Assembly (NCBI RefSeq): GCF_000003815.2
Contig: NC_049992.1
Coordinates: 15,114,092-15,173,346, forward strand
DNA: 59,255 bases
From: Branchiostoma floridae
Lineage: Eukaryota; Chordata; Leptocardii; Amphioxiformes; Branchiostomatidae
Reading direction: 5' to 3'
Part shown: piece by piece, positions 32,595 through 44,475 of the stretch
Layout of the letters: each line of letters opens with the position of its first letter
How positions within the stretch are numbered: position 1 is the stretch's first letter
Translations under genes and position numbers: made by a program
The notes under the pieces: model-generated
Database searches by the model: none
Told to the model about the DNA's origin: nothing
What the model saw: only the letters and a program-made list of their open reading frames with translations

Positions 32595-34295
32595 ATGAAG
32601 ACAGAAGATACCGAGGAACGCGATGAAACGGGCGGTACCCAGAACGGTAATGAAGGCCCGGATGGCAAAAGTTCAGTGCCTGTTGACAATGTCCAAGGAA
32701 ATGGACCTACAGAGAAAGAGGGAGACAATACACAACAGATAAGGCAAAGTACAGATCCAGATACACGTGCTGATGAAGATATGGCAGATAAGACAGGGGG
32801 CACCACAGAAAAGACAAGTACAGAGGAAGGAGGGACAGAGGGAAGTACAGGAAAGATAAGTACAGAAGAAGGCGGGACAGAGGGAAGTACAGGAAAGACA
32901 AGTGCAGAAGAAGACGGGACAGGGGGAAGTACAGGAAAGACAAATGCAGAAGAAGGCGGGACAGAGGGAAGTACAGAAAAGACAAGTGCAGAAGAAGGCG
33001 GGACAGAGGAAAGTACAGAAAAGACAAGTGTAGAAGACGCTAAGACAGAAAAGGCAAAGGAAAGGGGAATAAGTGAAGAAGATAAAAAGACAGGGGAAAA
33101 TGCAGAAAAGATAGAGGCAGACGAAAATGAGACAGAGGAAAGTACAGAAAAGACAAGTGCAGAAGACGCTAAGACAGAAAAGGAAAAGGCAGACGAAAAT
33201 GAGACAGACGAAAAGACAGATGACAGTACAGAGAAGACCAGAGATGAAGACAAAGACGGTACAGCAGAAGAGACAGATGAGAAAAGCGAACGGTTAGAGA
33301 TGCTGTCCAAGGGCATAGCAGACCTACAGGAACGCCGTGCTGCTTTGATAGAGAAACACCTGAAAGATGGGGTCCAGGAAAGTCCGAAATTCGGATCAGC
33401 CGACAATCACATTGGGACCATGCTATCGGGTCAAATGAGCGTCATGTTCATCATAGACAACCTTCGGACAGCAGTGGAAAGTAAGAGCAGACGCAAAGAG
33501 GAGCTCAAGAAACAACAAGCTAAACTGGAATCTCAAGTGGCAGAATTACGTGTTGTTCTGGATGAAAAAGACAGTGTGATAAAGGACAAGGAGGAAGCCC
33601 TACAGAAAATCCAGGCAAACGAGGGTGAAGTTAAAGAAACCAAATCCGATGAGTCACAGACTGACTTTGATCAAGCACTGGAGGCTGAGGACACGATTTC
33701 CCAAACACATGATCAAATAGAAGCACTGAAGTCGGACATTGAAGACAAGAAGCTACAAAGGGCCTTACTTTACGAGCAGGCTGCCTGCATGGCTTCGGAT
33801 AAGTCTTGGAAGGAACACGAACTTGAGTTTCTTGACTCTCTCCTTAACGCGATCAAAGACAAGCCAGAAGACAAAGAACTTAACGGAAAGAAGAAAGCCG
33901 TGATGACGTGGACTCTGCTGAATGAGTATCGCAAAGCCGAACACGAACTTGACGTGCTGAAGTACAAGGATCGTGTTCTAGAGAAGGAAAACGAAGAGTT
34001 ACAAAGAGAGTTGGAGTTTCTGAAGAAAACCGGAGCAGGGGAAGACTCTGAAGACGAGTCGTCGGACTCTGACGAAGAAGAACAAGAAGACGACGAAGAT
34101 AAACGACAACTACGAGATAGCATTGATGACGTCATCAAAGCTGTCAAAGAGGCCCAGAAAGATGCAAAGGAAGGTGATTCCGGTAGGGGCAGTGTAAACG
34201 AGCTGTCGCGCCGTATGCCGAATGAAGGGAAGAGGAAGCAACTTCCACCTCTTCGGAAAAAGCCCCCAAGGCCTCGAGCTCAATGGCGGTATTGA
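32595..34295 (+). CDS. Family member E: repeat-containing acidic N-terminus plus coiled-coil module
   Basis: 566 aa from ATG (MKTEDTEERDETGGTQ). Residues about 75-150 hold six tandem 14-residue units of the form GSTGKTSAEEGGTE. From about residue 235 a long coiled coil begins: LEMLSKGIADLQERRAALIE, DEKDSVIKDKEEAL, ESQTDFD near residue 353, then MTWTLLNEYRKAEHELDVLK and KDRVLEKENEELQRELEFLK. An acidic DSEDESSDSDEEEQED segment and the basic end GKRKQLPPLRKKP near residue 545 follow. It is the best intact intronless member, aligning along its length with A and through the W-L-Y helix with F and D. AATAAA at 35162-35167 is a plausible poly(A) signal. Function is not known. Confidence 0.85.
   Translation: MKTEDTEERDETGGTQNGNEGPDGKSSVPVDNVQGNGPTEKEGDNTQQIRQSTDPDTRADEDMADKTGGTTEKTSTEEGGTEGSTGKISTEEGGTEGSTGKTSAEEDGTGGSTGKTNAEEGGTEGSTEKTSAEEGGTEESTEKTSVEDAKTEKAKERGISEEDKKTGENAEKIEADENETEESTEKTSAEDAKTEKEKADENETDEKTDDSTEKTRDEDKDGTAEETDEKSERLEMLSKGIADLQERRAALIEKHLKDGVQESPKFGSADNHIGTMLSGQMSVMFIIDNLRTAVESKSRRKEELKKQQAKLESQVAELRVVLDEKDSVIKDKEEALQKIQANEGEVKETKSDESQTDFDQALEAEDTISQTHDQIEALKSDIEDKKLQRALLYEQAACMASDKSWKEHELEFLDSLLNAIKDKPEDKELNGKKKAVMTWTLLNEYRKAEHELDVLKYKDRVLEKENEELQRELEFLKKTGAGEDSEDESSDSDEEEQEDDEDKRQLRDSIDDVIKAVKEAQKDAKEGDSGRGSVNELSRRMPNEGKRKQLPPLRKKPPRPRAQWRY
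32800..33030 (+). repeat. 42-bp coding minisatellite in gene E
   Basis: Six consecutive units encode TEKTSTEEGGTEGS, TGKISTEEGGTEGS, TGKTSAEEDGTGGS, TGKTNAEEGGTEGS, TEKTSAEEGGTEES and TEKTSVEDAKTEKA. The nucleotide units are nearly identical, so copy number is likely variable. Confidence 0.92.
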
Positions 34296-36934
34296 AGGGG
34301 AGGGGCTGCTAAATCGAATTGCCCATTCCCTACATGGTTAAGCCATGCCAAGCAATCACTTAAAAACACATTTACCTACATTTCAAATCTCAAGTCTTTA
34401 CCTCCAATGCAAAGCTGTATTTGTAAGGTATGTTTTGGTTCAAAAAGCCCGAGTTCAACTCCGGCATTTTAACGAGCTACGGCCAGATGATTGTCGTGAT
34501 GTCAGGATTTCACCCCCTCTTCTAATGTCCCAGTCATGAATATGAAGGTCACTCACAGGTCAAAGCATGCCAAAGGTCACAATTTTTGGCAAGATTTTAA
34601 AAATATACATGCTTCAGCCACTCTTGCAGAAACATAGACCTTTGTGATCGAAATTTCCCCAGGGAAAATAATTATCTAAAAGAAACAGGCTAAGGGTAGG
34701 CACCGGGCACTTTCTGCGCAGCTCCGGAAAACAACTCCCTCCCCTGAACTTTTCCTAAAAGTTGTTTGTTTCCTCATTACGAAAAAGGAAACGATTCGGG
34801 ATTTTACACCCACCATGTTATCAAACATTTCTGAACATTCTAGCTATCCGGACAGTGCCTGGTGATGTTATGTTTATAATTATTTGTTGATTGTTGTAAA
34901 GTGATGTCTGTATCACACGATGTCTACTGTAATTATGTAATTGCAAAGTTGTGCGTGGAACAATGCACTGTATTTGCTTATAAATTATCTGCTGTATAAT
35001 TATGAATCAAGACTGTAAACTTAAAATGTACATTGAGATGTCACATACCGAAGCTACCTGCTTGTTATATAAAAGAAGTTATAAATGTAGTAATAATGAT
35101 TCTGGTGTATATCATTTGAGTCCTTACATTGCTACTCGGGTCTTTACATGTATACGAACAAAATAAACCTGTACGCTAATTCTTAAAGCTTTTTAAAAAC
35201 TAGAAACACACAAAGGTAATTAGACAATGTTGATATATGTAACTGGAATGCGTTGCGACGAAGAAATAGTGCATGAAAATGCCATCGTTCATTACTTTCC
35301 TTAAATATCAGACATTTTATTTTCAAATTACCAATACTTGATACCTTTTCTCTTATGTTTGCCTTGTACAAATGTAATAAACACTATGAACAGAGGTTTG
35401 ACACTATGAACGGAGGTTTTCCTGAGGTAAACTGAAATGAGGAACATCATAAACCTATGGAATTTAATGTAGCAGTGCCTTGTTATCCATTCACAATGCT
35501 CGGATTTATGAACCTGTTGCCATTGCGTGACACTTGCCATCCCACACTAGAAGGCTAACAGGGAGATCATTTGTAATAATCACCGGGGTCTGTACACCAT
35601 TAATAATTCAAAACCATGCACGCAGTGTTAAACTGTGTATGATGGGGTCAAGTGGGGATATCTTTCTAACTGTATATCTTTATTAGACTCGTTCTTTTTA
35701 GGTTTTCATTTTTCAATGTAGCACACCTCCTAGATGCGCTATGGTTTTTAGCTGTAGTTAAACTTTAACAAGGCACCCGTCCATCCCTTACCTTTTCTCG
35801 AGAATGTTTCAGTATCATATTACAAACAAAACAATTCGTTACTATGGAGATCTAGCCCCCTGCTGTCATTTCCATGTCTGTGTTGAATGTGACGTCACCG
35901 ATCAGAATAACACTTGTCATAGGAAACTGGAATAATGTCTCCTGATATTTTCTAATCGCAGACATGCGCCTGCTCAACACGTATTCACACGTCATCGTGC
36001 AAAATATTTTAGCATTTAATAAGCTCAGTTCTTTTCTTTTCAACCAAGTCCAGTTCGTCGACCTTATCCTCATGGAATGTGCCATTTTTACACGGGGGCG
36101 AGCACACCAAACATAACTATGCGTGAAACGCACGTCATCAAAAGGGAGTACCACGGAACGCCTAGAATGGGGTTGTCTTTTCCCCAAAACAGATGACAAC
36201 ACCGCTTCTTGGCACGAAATCCAGAAGAATTTGTCCACCTGTGTGCCACAATATAAATTTTAGCAGTGGCTGACAAAGAAAGATGAATAGTTCAATTTGC
36301 GCCCACCCGAGCGATCTGTAATGTTTTATCCCGAACATATTACATAGCGATGAATACACTGTACATCCAGCCATGCACGCAATTCCAGCTTGATTTCTTG
36401 CTACTTTGTCGCTCTTTCTCTGTAGTAAGTGCCTGCTGCATATTTAATGAGGGCTCATGGCGACAGTACAAGCATCAGAGCGCGTCTGTTGGTCCGGAGA
36501 ATTCTCTGTAGGTTTTCTAGAACAGTTCGTGTCGTCCGCTTCCAAACCCGCCAGGGAAAATGTCGACATTCCATACGCAAAATGGCGATGCGTCAGTGAA
36601 ACCCGCGGGAAAAACCTGAAAATGATCATCGAGGAGGAGGGAGCCTTTTATCGTCTGCGTTGCTAGGATACGGTGTATGTGTGTGTGTAACATGACTCAT
36701 CATCCGCGACATAGCCAGGAATTTGTCATCATCACTTGAGTAGGAACAAGCGTAAATATAACCTGATTTGTCGTAAATAACAGCTATGTTTATCTAATAT
36801 CACCGCCGAACAAAAGTACGTAATAATACGTGATGGCTAAAAATGATATACACGAAATCCAACAGCATCTGCGTGCGATTTTCTAAGAGATATTGATAAG
36901 TAGACAGGCGGAAAACTGAAGGATTCTGCCAATC
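34296..36934. other. E 3'UTR and intergenic DNA before gene F
   Basis: E 3'UTR to about 35190. A small tandem duplication of ACACTATGAAC(A/G)GAGGTTT lies near 35382-35420. Nothing else recognised; F 5'UTR is presumably just upstream of 36935. Confidence 0.4.
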
Positions 36935-39900
36935 ATGTCTGCAATAAGAAGAGGCAGGGCAAGCGGTAAGTAGTCATTTTTATCTTTTGCGGTTTCATGT
37001 TGTCTGACATCAATTGTTCCGTTGACATTGATTGAATTTTAGGGCATGTAACCAACGATTCTACCTTGTTAACCGTATATGATCATATCACATTGCCTGC
37101 GTACATATGGTGTTCGGGATTTTCCACTTCATATTCCCAGCCATGTAGGAAACAGAGAAGGAAAATATCCTTGAGCAAAGTCATGAGTATTGAACCAATT
37201 ATAAATCAAAGTCAATGTGATAACGTTAACAGTCAGGCATTCCCTTTTCGTGGTGAATGTAATGTGGAAGGCTGCAATTTCACAAGCGAATCCGTGTAAA
37301 AGACTATCATGGCTGTTTGTCTGTGTCTGGTGACAAACAAGTTTGAGATCGCACTTTGCACTACGAGATTACATTTGCGCTACGTTCCGTGATAGTATGC
37401 TACAAGATCTTCCAAAAAGTATATGCAAAACCTCTTTCTTTAGAAATAACATGGTTGATACGAAAATACGATAATCTAACTGCTTAAAAATATTAGAACG
37501 CAAGCCACAGCTAGATATATGCTAATACCACTATCCATAGCGATTGTTGTTGATAAGAGATAAAATAGGTCACGTATATAGTGAATACATGTACGTCTAC
37601 ATACAAAGGAGTTGTACATGATACAGAATTAGGGATTTTGACAGCTAGTCATCAAAGTAACGTAACATCTAAAATCAGTACCTGTCCCTTCATTTCGATT
37701 CAGATCTTTCCGTGAAGAAAGAACTACAGATACTGTTAGTCCTCCGCGGAGGGAATGAACGATTGTGTCTGTCCTTGGTACTGAATGCCCTCCATTTACC
37801 TTAGAATGACAGTTACACATTAACACACATTCCTCAGACGTCCTATAATTTAGGTCTCCATCACACTAAACGTCAACCACACAGCGAGCTTGTTTTAGTC
37901 TGAATTGGATCTGGGTACTCATTTACTCTATGGTATGCAAAATGTAAAAATGATAAAACTGTAATAACAATTTTCGAGAAAATGCAGAATGTTTTCCTTG
38001 AAGCCTTTTTTCAAGCTACTCGCACACAATACTATACAGTTGGACTAGACCTTAAGCATTGTGTGTGCGTAAAGAAGAAGAGTACATCTACTTGGTTCTT
38101 GAACCATGTAATGATATAATCATACTATACAAAAATTATTAATCGCCCTATAGGATCGCCCTATAGTATTGTGAGCGATTAAAAAATACAAACAGGTTTT
38201 GCTGTCATCCACACAATGAAATAAAATTAAAATGATTCGCTTTAATTTTTGAAATTTGAGCGCTGTCGAACTTTTGGTAACAGCGAGACTGCCACCCTGG
38301 TAGAATAAAAAAAGTCAATGTCCTTCCCTCGCCTGATGGCAAATAGTGCGGCGCACATTTCCGCTTCAGTAGCCCTGGGCCACAAAACTTTGGGCTATCA
38401 CTACAGTAGGGGGCTAGCCCACTGATGGCGGTGTGTGTGTCCAACTTCCATACTCTTTCCCGAATGCTGAGTGCTAAGCAGAGAAAGCAGCAAGTCTTTG
38501 GTATGACTTGGCTTGGGATCAAACTCACGCCCTATCGAATGCAAGGCAAACACTCTATCCAATTGGCCATTGCACCCAGTAGAGCGGGGTCCTCAATAAG
38601 TATACAGATGCCATAGTCGATCAATATTGTTGCCTGCTTTGGACTAACACCTTCTCACACCTATCACCAACTCCTCCAGGGATCGGCAGCTCGGCAACCC
38701 TGCACAACGCCGAGCCTGACGAGCTGAAACAGAGAGTACAGCACCTGACTAACGTGGTTCGCGCCTGGAGGGAGAAGTATGAGATCTCCAAAACCCAGCT
38801 GGCGGGGGTTCTCCGGGAGCTGGAGGAGGAGAGGGAGAGGAACATGGAGATCAGCAGCGAGCTGGAAACGGTAAGGGTGGTATATCTCTGCACTTGGGGT
38901 ACTAGTGCGGCACTTCGGGGTTCTTTCACTGTTGTGTTATTTTCGCCGATTGTTTATTATTTAGACATTGCTTATAAGTACGTAAAAGTATGACTTGAAA
39001 GACAATAAAATACACAAAACGTAAGAAAATTCGTTCTTTATATCTGAAGTTCGTTGAGAATCTTTCGAACCCCGCAGTGACGCAACCTTGACGCAAGTGC
39101 AGTGAGAGTGCACCTTAAAGGTGTTATCTTACTGCACTTGGGGCACCAGTGTGGCACTGCGGGGCTCGTTCACTGTGGCACTGTTGTGTTATTTTGGCCG
39201 ATTGTTTTATAATTTAGATACTGTGTAATACGTAAAAAGTATGACTTAGAAGACAGCAAAATACACAAAACGTAAGAAAATTCGTTCTTTATCTCTGAAG
39301 TTCTTTGGGTATCTTTCGAACCCCACAGTGACACACCGGTGCCCCAACCGCAGTGAGATAACACCTTAAGGTCACGGCTAGGTCATATCTACTCTCCAAG
39401 CAGAGGTTCGGCTCCGTCTTTTTTATTTGTGGCCGTGAGACATAAAAAGAAAATGATAAGTCCGATAGAAACGCCTAAATAAACATTAAAAGAACAGCCG
39501 GAGCCGAACCTCTGCTTAGAGATTAAGTCATATCGTGTGAGGTGTACTGAATGTACAGGAACAGGTATTTTTAAATAAATGCAACAGAAGACCTAAAATG
39601 GCAAATCTTCACCAACATGATTACACCCATGGTCGTGATTTTTGTAGAACCTATGTTTAGATTTAACCATATATACAATAATAATCTGTTCAATTGCTAA
39701 ACATGTGGAAAGATACAAATTGGTTAGAAATTACTGAAGTGTAGTATCTTTTAAGTATATTCCCCCATTGGAACAAGGTATACAGTATCTGTCCTTGGTA
39801 CTGAATGCCGTCCATATGAAATGCTGTTCTTCTATGTAAGTCCTTCTTTGTGTTACAGGTAAAGGACAAGCAGGAGAAGTTAGTACAGAAGTATGAAGGG

Positions 39901-42354
39901 GAGAAGAAAGCTCTTCAAGAGGAAAAGGACGCGAACGAGTCGGAGCTCCAGAAAAAACTCCAGACACAAAAAGAAAAGGTACGTGGTCTTCAGAGATCTG
40001 TAATGATGTGTACATAGCCTACCTAGTGTACAGTAAATTGCATCTGTCCTCCATTATAGTTGTAACGAGTTTTTACCATGATTTGTTAAGTTATGATAAT
40101 CCCAGATGTAGTGACCTAGTTTGCAGCACTTCTCAAAATCCATCATCTTGATTTGAGACAGAATTAGGTCGAAAATTAATCAATTCAAGATTCGAATCTC
40201 ACATCCATTTTGTAGGCGCATGGACTGCTGAGTCACTTGAAGGACGCCGTAGTAGAAGAGAGGAAACAACGGAGCGAATTGGAGCAGGAGAAACGTCTCC
40301 TGGAGAAGGAGGTGAGGAAGATGGAGGAGTCTCTGGAGGAAAAGGAGAAGAAGATTCAAGAGAAGGAGAAGAAGATGGAAGCTCTTCATACGGAAATTGA
40401 AGATAAGATACAAGGAATACAGAGCGCAGTGATGGATGAGAAAAGTGCACAGACTGAGGAGGATATGGTCCCGAGATCGACAAATGCTTCAACTATGTCT
40501 GAATCTCACATATCTCCGCATAGAAGATGGGAGATAGACATGCTGAAGGCCCAGCTGGAGGAGGTAACGTACGATAAACAGTTGCTGTGTGACGACGTGG
40601 AAAAAATCATCTTTGAGAAAAGCCGCAAGGTCCACGAAGTTGAGCTCTTGAGAGAACAGCTCCAAGGAATGGAGGAAAGTCTGAAGAAACAAAGTCGCCA
40701 CAAGAAAGAGAACGCTGTCGCCACGTGGGGTCTCATGAGTAAGTACAGCCAGGCCATACAGACATGCGATCTACTGGAGTACAGGGAAAAGGTCCTCAGA
40801 ATGGACAATGCTGAGTTGACGAAAGAGTTAAACGTTCTGAGGAGGGCGTTGGGAGATGGGAGTAAAATGGAAAACCATATCCAGAAGGAAATGTACGTAA
40901 ACCAGGTAAAGGATTTGGAACGAGATCTAGAAAATCTAAGAAGTGAGAACGACGACTTGAGAGCATATAAGGACATTCTAGAGCGCAGGTTTCTGGATAA
41001 GAAGGAGCTATCTGAACAGCTCAAAGAAAACACAAGAACAATGGAGAAAGAACTCGAACGGTTGCGAACTGAGTGTGACGAGATGAGGACGGAGATTAGT
41101 ACAGAAAACCAGATACAACAGCAGAACGTGACTCGGGGTGACGAGTCTATTTCCATAGAAAGCACAGAACAAAAGGCCATGCAAATCCACATCCTCAGAA
41201 AGCGGGTCACAGTCTTAGATTCGGAGCTCCAGACACTCCGTAAAAAGAACGACCTCGCCGAGATTGAAATGACGTATGCAGCAAATCTAGACGAGCTCAG
41301 AAAAGAGGCAGAAACGGCGAAATCAAGTATGGAGCTCGCTCGCAAGGAGGCGGCTTCACACCGCTCGGAGAAGGACGCGCTCTCCATGCAGGTGGTCATG
41401 TTTCGCCACCGCCTGAACGAACTACACAGAGAGCTTCCCGTGGTGAGGAAAGAAAGGGATTCGCTCCGCAAGAGCATCGTTCTCCTTAAAGCAAACAGAC
41501 AACACGATACCAAACTGATGATGAGAGAGCTGTTCGACTTAAAGATAGAGATGGCGAAGATGCTAAACGAGATAGACCTCCATCGCGAAGACAAGGCCAC
41601 CATCTTAAAACAGCTGATCGATCTACAGGCCAGTCTGACCAAAAAAGCACGACAAGACGGCATTTCACGGTCTGCTGTCATGGAAACGACAAGAACGGTG
41701 TCTAAGATGATGAAGCACCTTCAAGCCGTCCCTAATATCCCGGATGATCATGACATTGAACTTCCGGCCTCCTCCCATGAGGTCATCGATAAAGCAGAAG
41801 ACAAATATTTTGACGGAGGAAGTCAAAGGACCAGTCCAGGAGGGTCCCCCATGTTTAAGAAGCGGAGTGATACAAAGGAAGAGGTAAAGTCAGGAGACCT
41901 TCCGAAGCTGAAACCTAGAATTCCGAAAAGACCGGAGGCTCAGCGAGTGGGATTAACTTCATCAAAGTCAGACACGGCGGCAAAACAGTGGGGGTGTTCT
42001 TCCATGACGCCGGGTGGGTGGGAGGGAAAATCGGCCAGCGCTACGGGACTGGAGGAGGCCACTGAACTACTGGCGAACAGACAGAGGATCCAAGACACCT
42101 TGAACAAAACAAGAATGGGATATGCTCCTCTGAGAACTACTCTGAACGCATTTGAGAGTCCGGTAGAAAGCCCGAGTGAAAGGCAACGTACAGACTCTGG
42201 AATCACGGCTGATGAGAGCAGGGGATACAGGGGACAGGGAGTTCAGGCTAGCCCGGGAGAAGTCGTGTGGCCGTACAGCGGCAATGCTTACTCTGACTAC
42301 GGGGACGATGGGGCGTCCTGGTCAAGCGAGAGCATTCATTTTGATACATTTTGA
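36935..42354 (+). CDS. Family member F: four-exon coiled-coil protein
   Basis: Exons 36935-36965, 38680-38870, 39859-39978 and 40216-42354, all with consensus splice sites and exact frame; product about 826 aa. It starts MSAIRRGRASGIGSSATLHN and continues VQHLTNVVRAWREKYEISKT. Residues about 30-600 are almost continuous heptads. SAQTEED lies near residue 191 and ATWGLMSKYSQAIQTCDLLE near 283, corresponding to SQTDFD and the W-L-Y helix of E. A second long coiled coil runs to about residue 600, followed by a less ordered, Ser/Pro-containing tail (GYAPLRTTLNAFESPVESPS). No signal peptide or transmembrane segment. It is the only member here with coding introns and with little acidic low-complexity sequence, so it may be closest to the ancestral form (inference). 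No named ortholog recognised; a cytoskeletal or centrosome/cilium-type role is possible from coiled-coil content only. Confidence 0.87.
38420..38592 (-). mobile_element. tRNA-headed SINE
   Basis: On the minus strand, TGGCCAATTGGATAGAG (A box) and GAGTTTGATCCC (B box) flank a TTGCAT anticodon-like loop, as in a tRNA-Ala-like head. A non-tRNA body follows towards lower coordinates. It lies in intron 1 of gene F. Confidence 0.7.
38873..39117. mobile_element. MITE family 1, copy 4, abutting a splice donor
   Basis: The left terminus (AAGGGTGGTATATCTCTGCA) begins inside the GTAAGG donor of gene F exon 2; the right terminus is GAGAGTGCACCTT. Its last bases are shared with copy 5, so the two are head-to-tail. 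Confidence 0.85.
39117..39370. mobile_element. MITE family 1, copy 5
   Basis: Termini AAGGTGTTATCTTACTGCAC and CGCAGTGAGATAACACCTT, directly adjoining copy 4 in the second intron of gene F. Confidence 0.85.
39391..39524. mobile_element. MITE family 2 (CTCTCCAAGCAGAGGTT termini)
   Basis: CTCCAAGCAGAGGTTCGGCT and its inverse (AGCCGAACCTCTGCTTAGAG) flank about 90 bp of AT-rich DNA. Fragments ending ACCTCTGCTTGGAGAGTAG occur near 183 and 44560. Confidence 0.8.
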
Positions 42355-44278
42355 GACTCGTGTGACATGTTAAGCATTACATTACATTCTGTACATAACG
42401 TAGATATATAATTTTGTATGTCATATCACCCATTCACTGTAGTCTTCTGTACACTTCGTATATTCATCAGGTGTAAGTTTCTTTTATCTAGAAAGTTGTT
42501 GTGTACCGACGTCGTTGCCAATTGGGCCTTCACAAAAAAAAAATTAGCAGGAATCAAACAGAACCAACCGGAATGAAGAATTTGCAAAACTCGCGCCACA
42601 TTTGGTTGTGAATTCCAAATGAACCTTATATCCACCTCACACGAGAAGGAATGAGCCTACATGCCGTCAGAATAACTATTCTTTGTCTATTGCTAAGTAT
42701 TTGTAGTACATTCTCGACATTTTCACTCCATTCCAGATATTATTTTGCCACGATTTGAAGTGGCTTGCCTCGGTTCTCCATCAAATGAGATCAGAATGTT
42801 TCAAATATTGTTGGAATGCCGTAGCATGCCGTCATACTGCAGTTAGAATATATTTTGAATATTTCTCCACTTCAAATGTACCGCGAATATTTTGAGCATG
42901 ACAAAATCATTCGGAAAGGCCCCAAGACTGGACACAAATATCTGGAACGCAGTGAGAATTTCTATAATGCACTATGAATACCCAGCAACATACAAAGAAT
43001 CGTCATTCTCACGGCATTCCGGCTGATTATACTTCTCGTGTGAAGGGGCCTTAAGAAGAGATTTGTTTAAGACCAGATGATACAGATAGATAACAGAAAT
43101 AAGAAAGATGAGTAATATCTTTCAGTGATTCGTGACAACTCGTTTCAATCCAATTATTTGATATTGCATCTATGGAAATTGAATACATGAAACAGAGTTA
43201 GATTTACTCATTTTCAAGGGCAATGTAATTCTCATTAGAGCACATAAATTCTAATAAAAATGTTTTACCACGATATGATAGCATTTTCTATAGTATACAA
43301 TAGAATAGAATTCTACTGTCACAAAAGAGCGAGTGACACCATTAAGTATTCATATTCTCATTTAGGCGACGTGAAAAAGGATGATGATGGGTTTTGAATA
43401 TTTCATGATGGCATTTCAAAATCTCTCTGTACGGCACATGTATACGTGGTATTTAATTGTCTTGTCGCTCGCCATTTCGTGGCCATACCACGATCAGACC
43501 AAGAGAATACATCTACCTTTGTACGGTTGTAACGTTATATGAGAATAGAAAATAGTTTTATGTACATGCATGGGCGCGGTCACGTAGGTCGTGCGATCGT
43601 CATACGATCGTTAACTTCTGGCATTTTGGAAGGCAAAATTGTACGTCTCCTGTAAAGTTCAACTGTCTTGGTACACAAAATTCTGTTTTGGATCCACGTC
43701 GGTGGTTGGGTCTGTCACAACCTGCTTAAAAATCCTATGGCATAAAAAATGTACGACGATCGCATGACCTATGTGACCTATATAACCGCCCCACAACTTT
43801 CCCTTAATAGACGGCAAAATAAAAAGTGGCGATAACTGGAGTCGAGTGTAGATAATTTGATAGTGACACTAGCGACAGTTACCAACAACACAAATTTTAA
43901 TATGAAAAGCCTGGTGAACAGGGATTGTTCATTGTACATATAGTAAATGGCTTGAAGGAAAATGTGATAACATTACATGGTTTGTATTTGTTGTTGTTTG
44001 TCTTAAAGCCATTTGTTTCTAGATCAGAAATTGACATGAAATGCATTTTGTATTTCAGAAGAGTATGTTATGAGAAAAGGAGCAAGCAGATACGTACAAA
44101 CCTACACGACTTTGTTTGAGAATCGTATTATGTTATATGTTATATATATTACAACGACGGGCCATTACCTATATAAATGTTGGTTGTTGGAGAAGTAGAA
44201 TGGAGAATATTCATCATGAATAATTCTAAATAAATTTCCAGTCTGTAGTCGAATTCAAATAGTTGTTATGTATAAAGG

Positions 44279-44475
44279 GATGTCCCTGTAGCTTAAGTGG
44301 TAGCAGCCCCACAGTTGAGTTCCTGTGTCTAATTACAGTAGTTGGTAACTGGGAGTTCCGGTTCAAATCCAAGGAAGGTTATCTCGGTTGGGGCTACACC
44401 CGTCTTTCGGATGGGACTTAAAATGGGGGTCACGTGCTCGATGAGGTGCCTTCATCGTGACCTTTCGTTACCTTT
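44279..44475 (+). mobile_element. tRNA-headed SINE
   Basis: TAGCTTAAGTGGTAGC (A box) and GGTTCAAATCC (B box) are followed by GTCTTTCGGATGGGACTTAA, the same core as the SINE at 8510-8977. The 30-odd extra bases between the boxes rule out a plain tRNA gene. Confidence 0.75.

Noticed and set aside
32522-33406. 294-aa minus-strand frame opposite gene E
   Set aside because: Shadow of the 42-bp coding repeat.
40506-41681. 391-aa minus-strand frame opposite gene F
   Set aside because: Antisense shadow of a coiled-coil exon with verified splice context; no domain.
44281-44372. tRNA gene
   Set aside because: Box spacing is too long for a tRNA without a canonical intron, and the SINE core follows.
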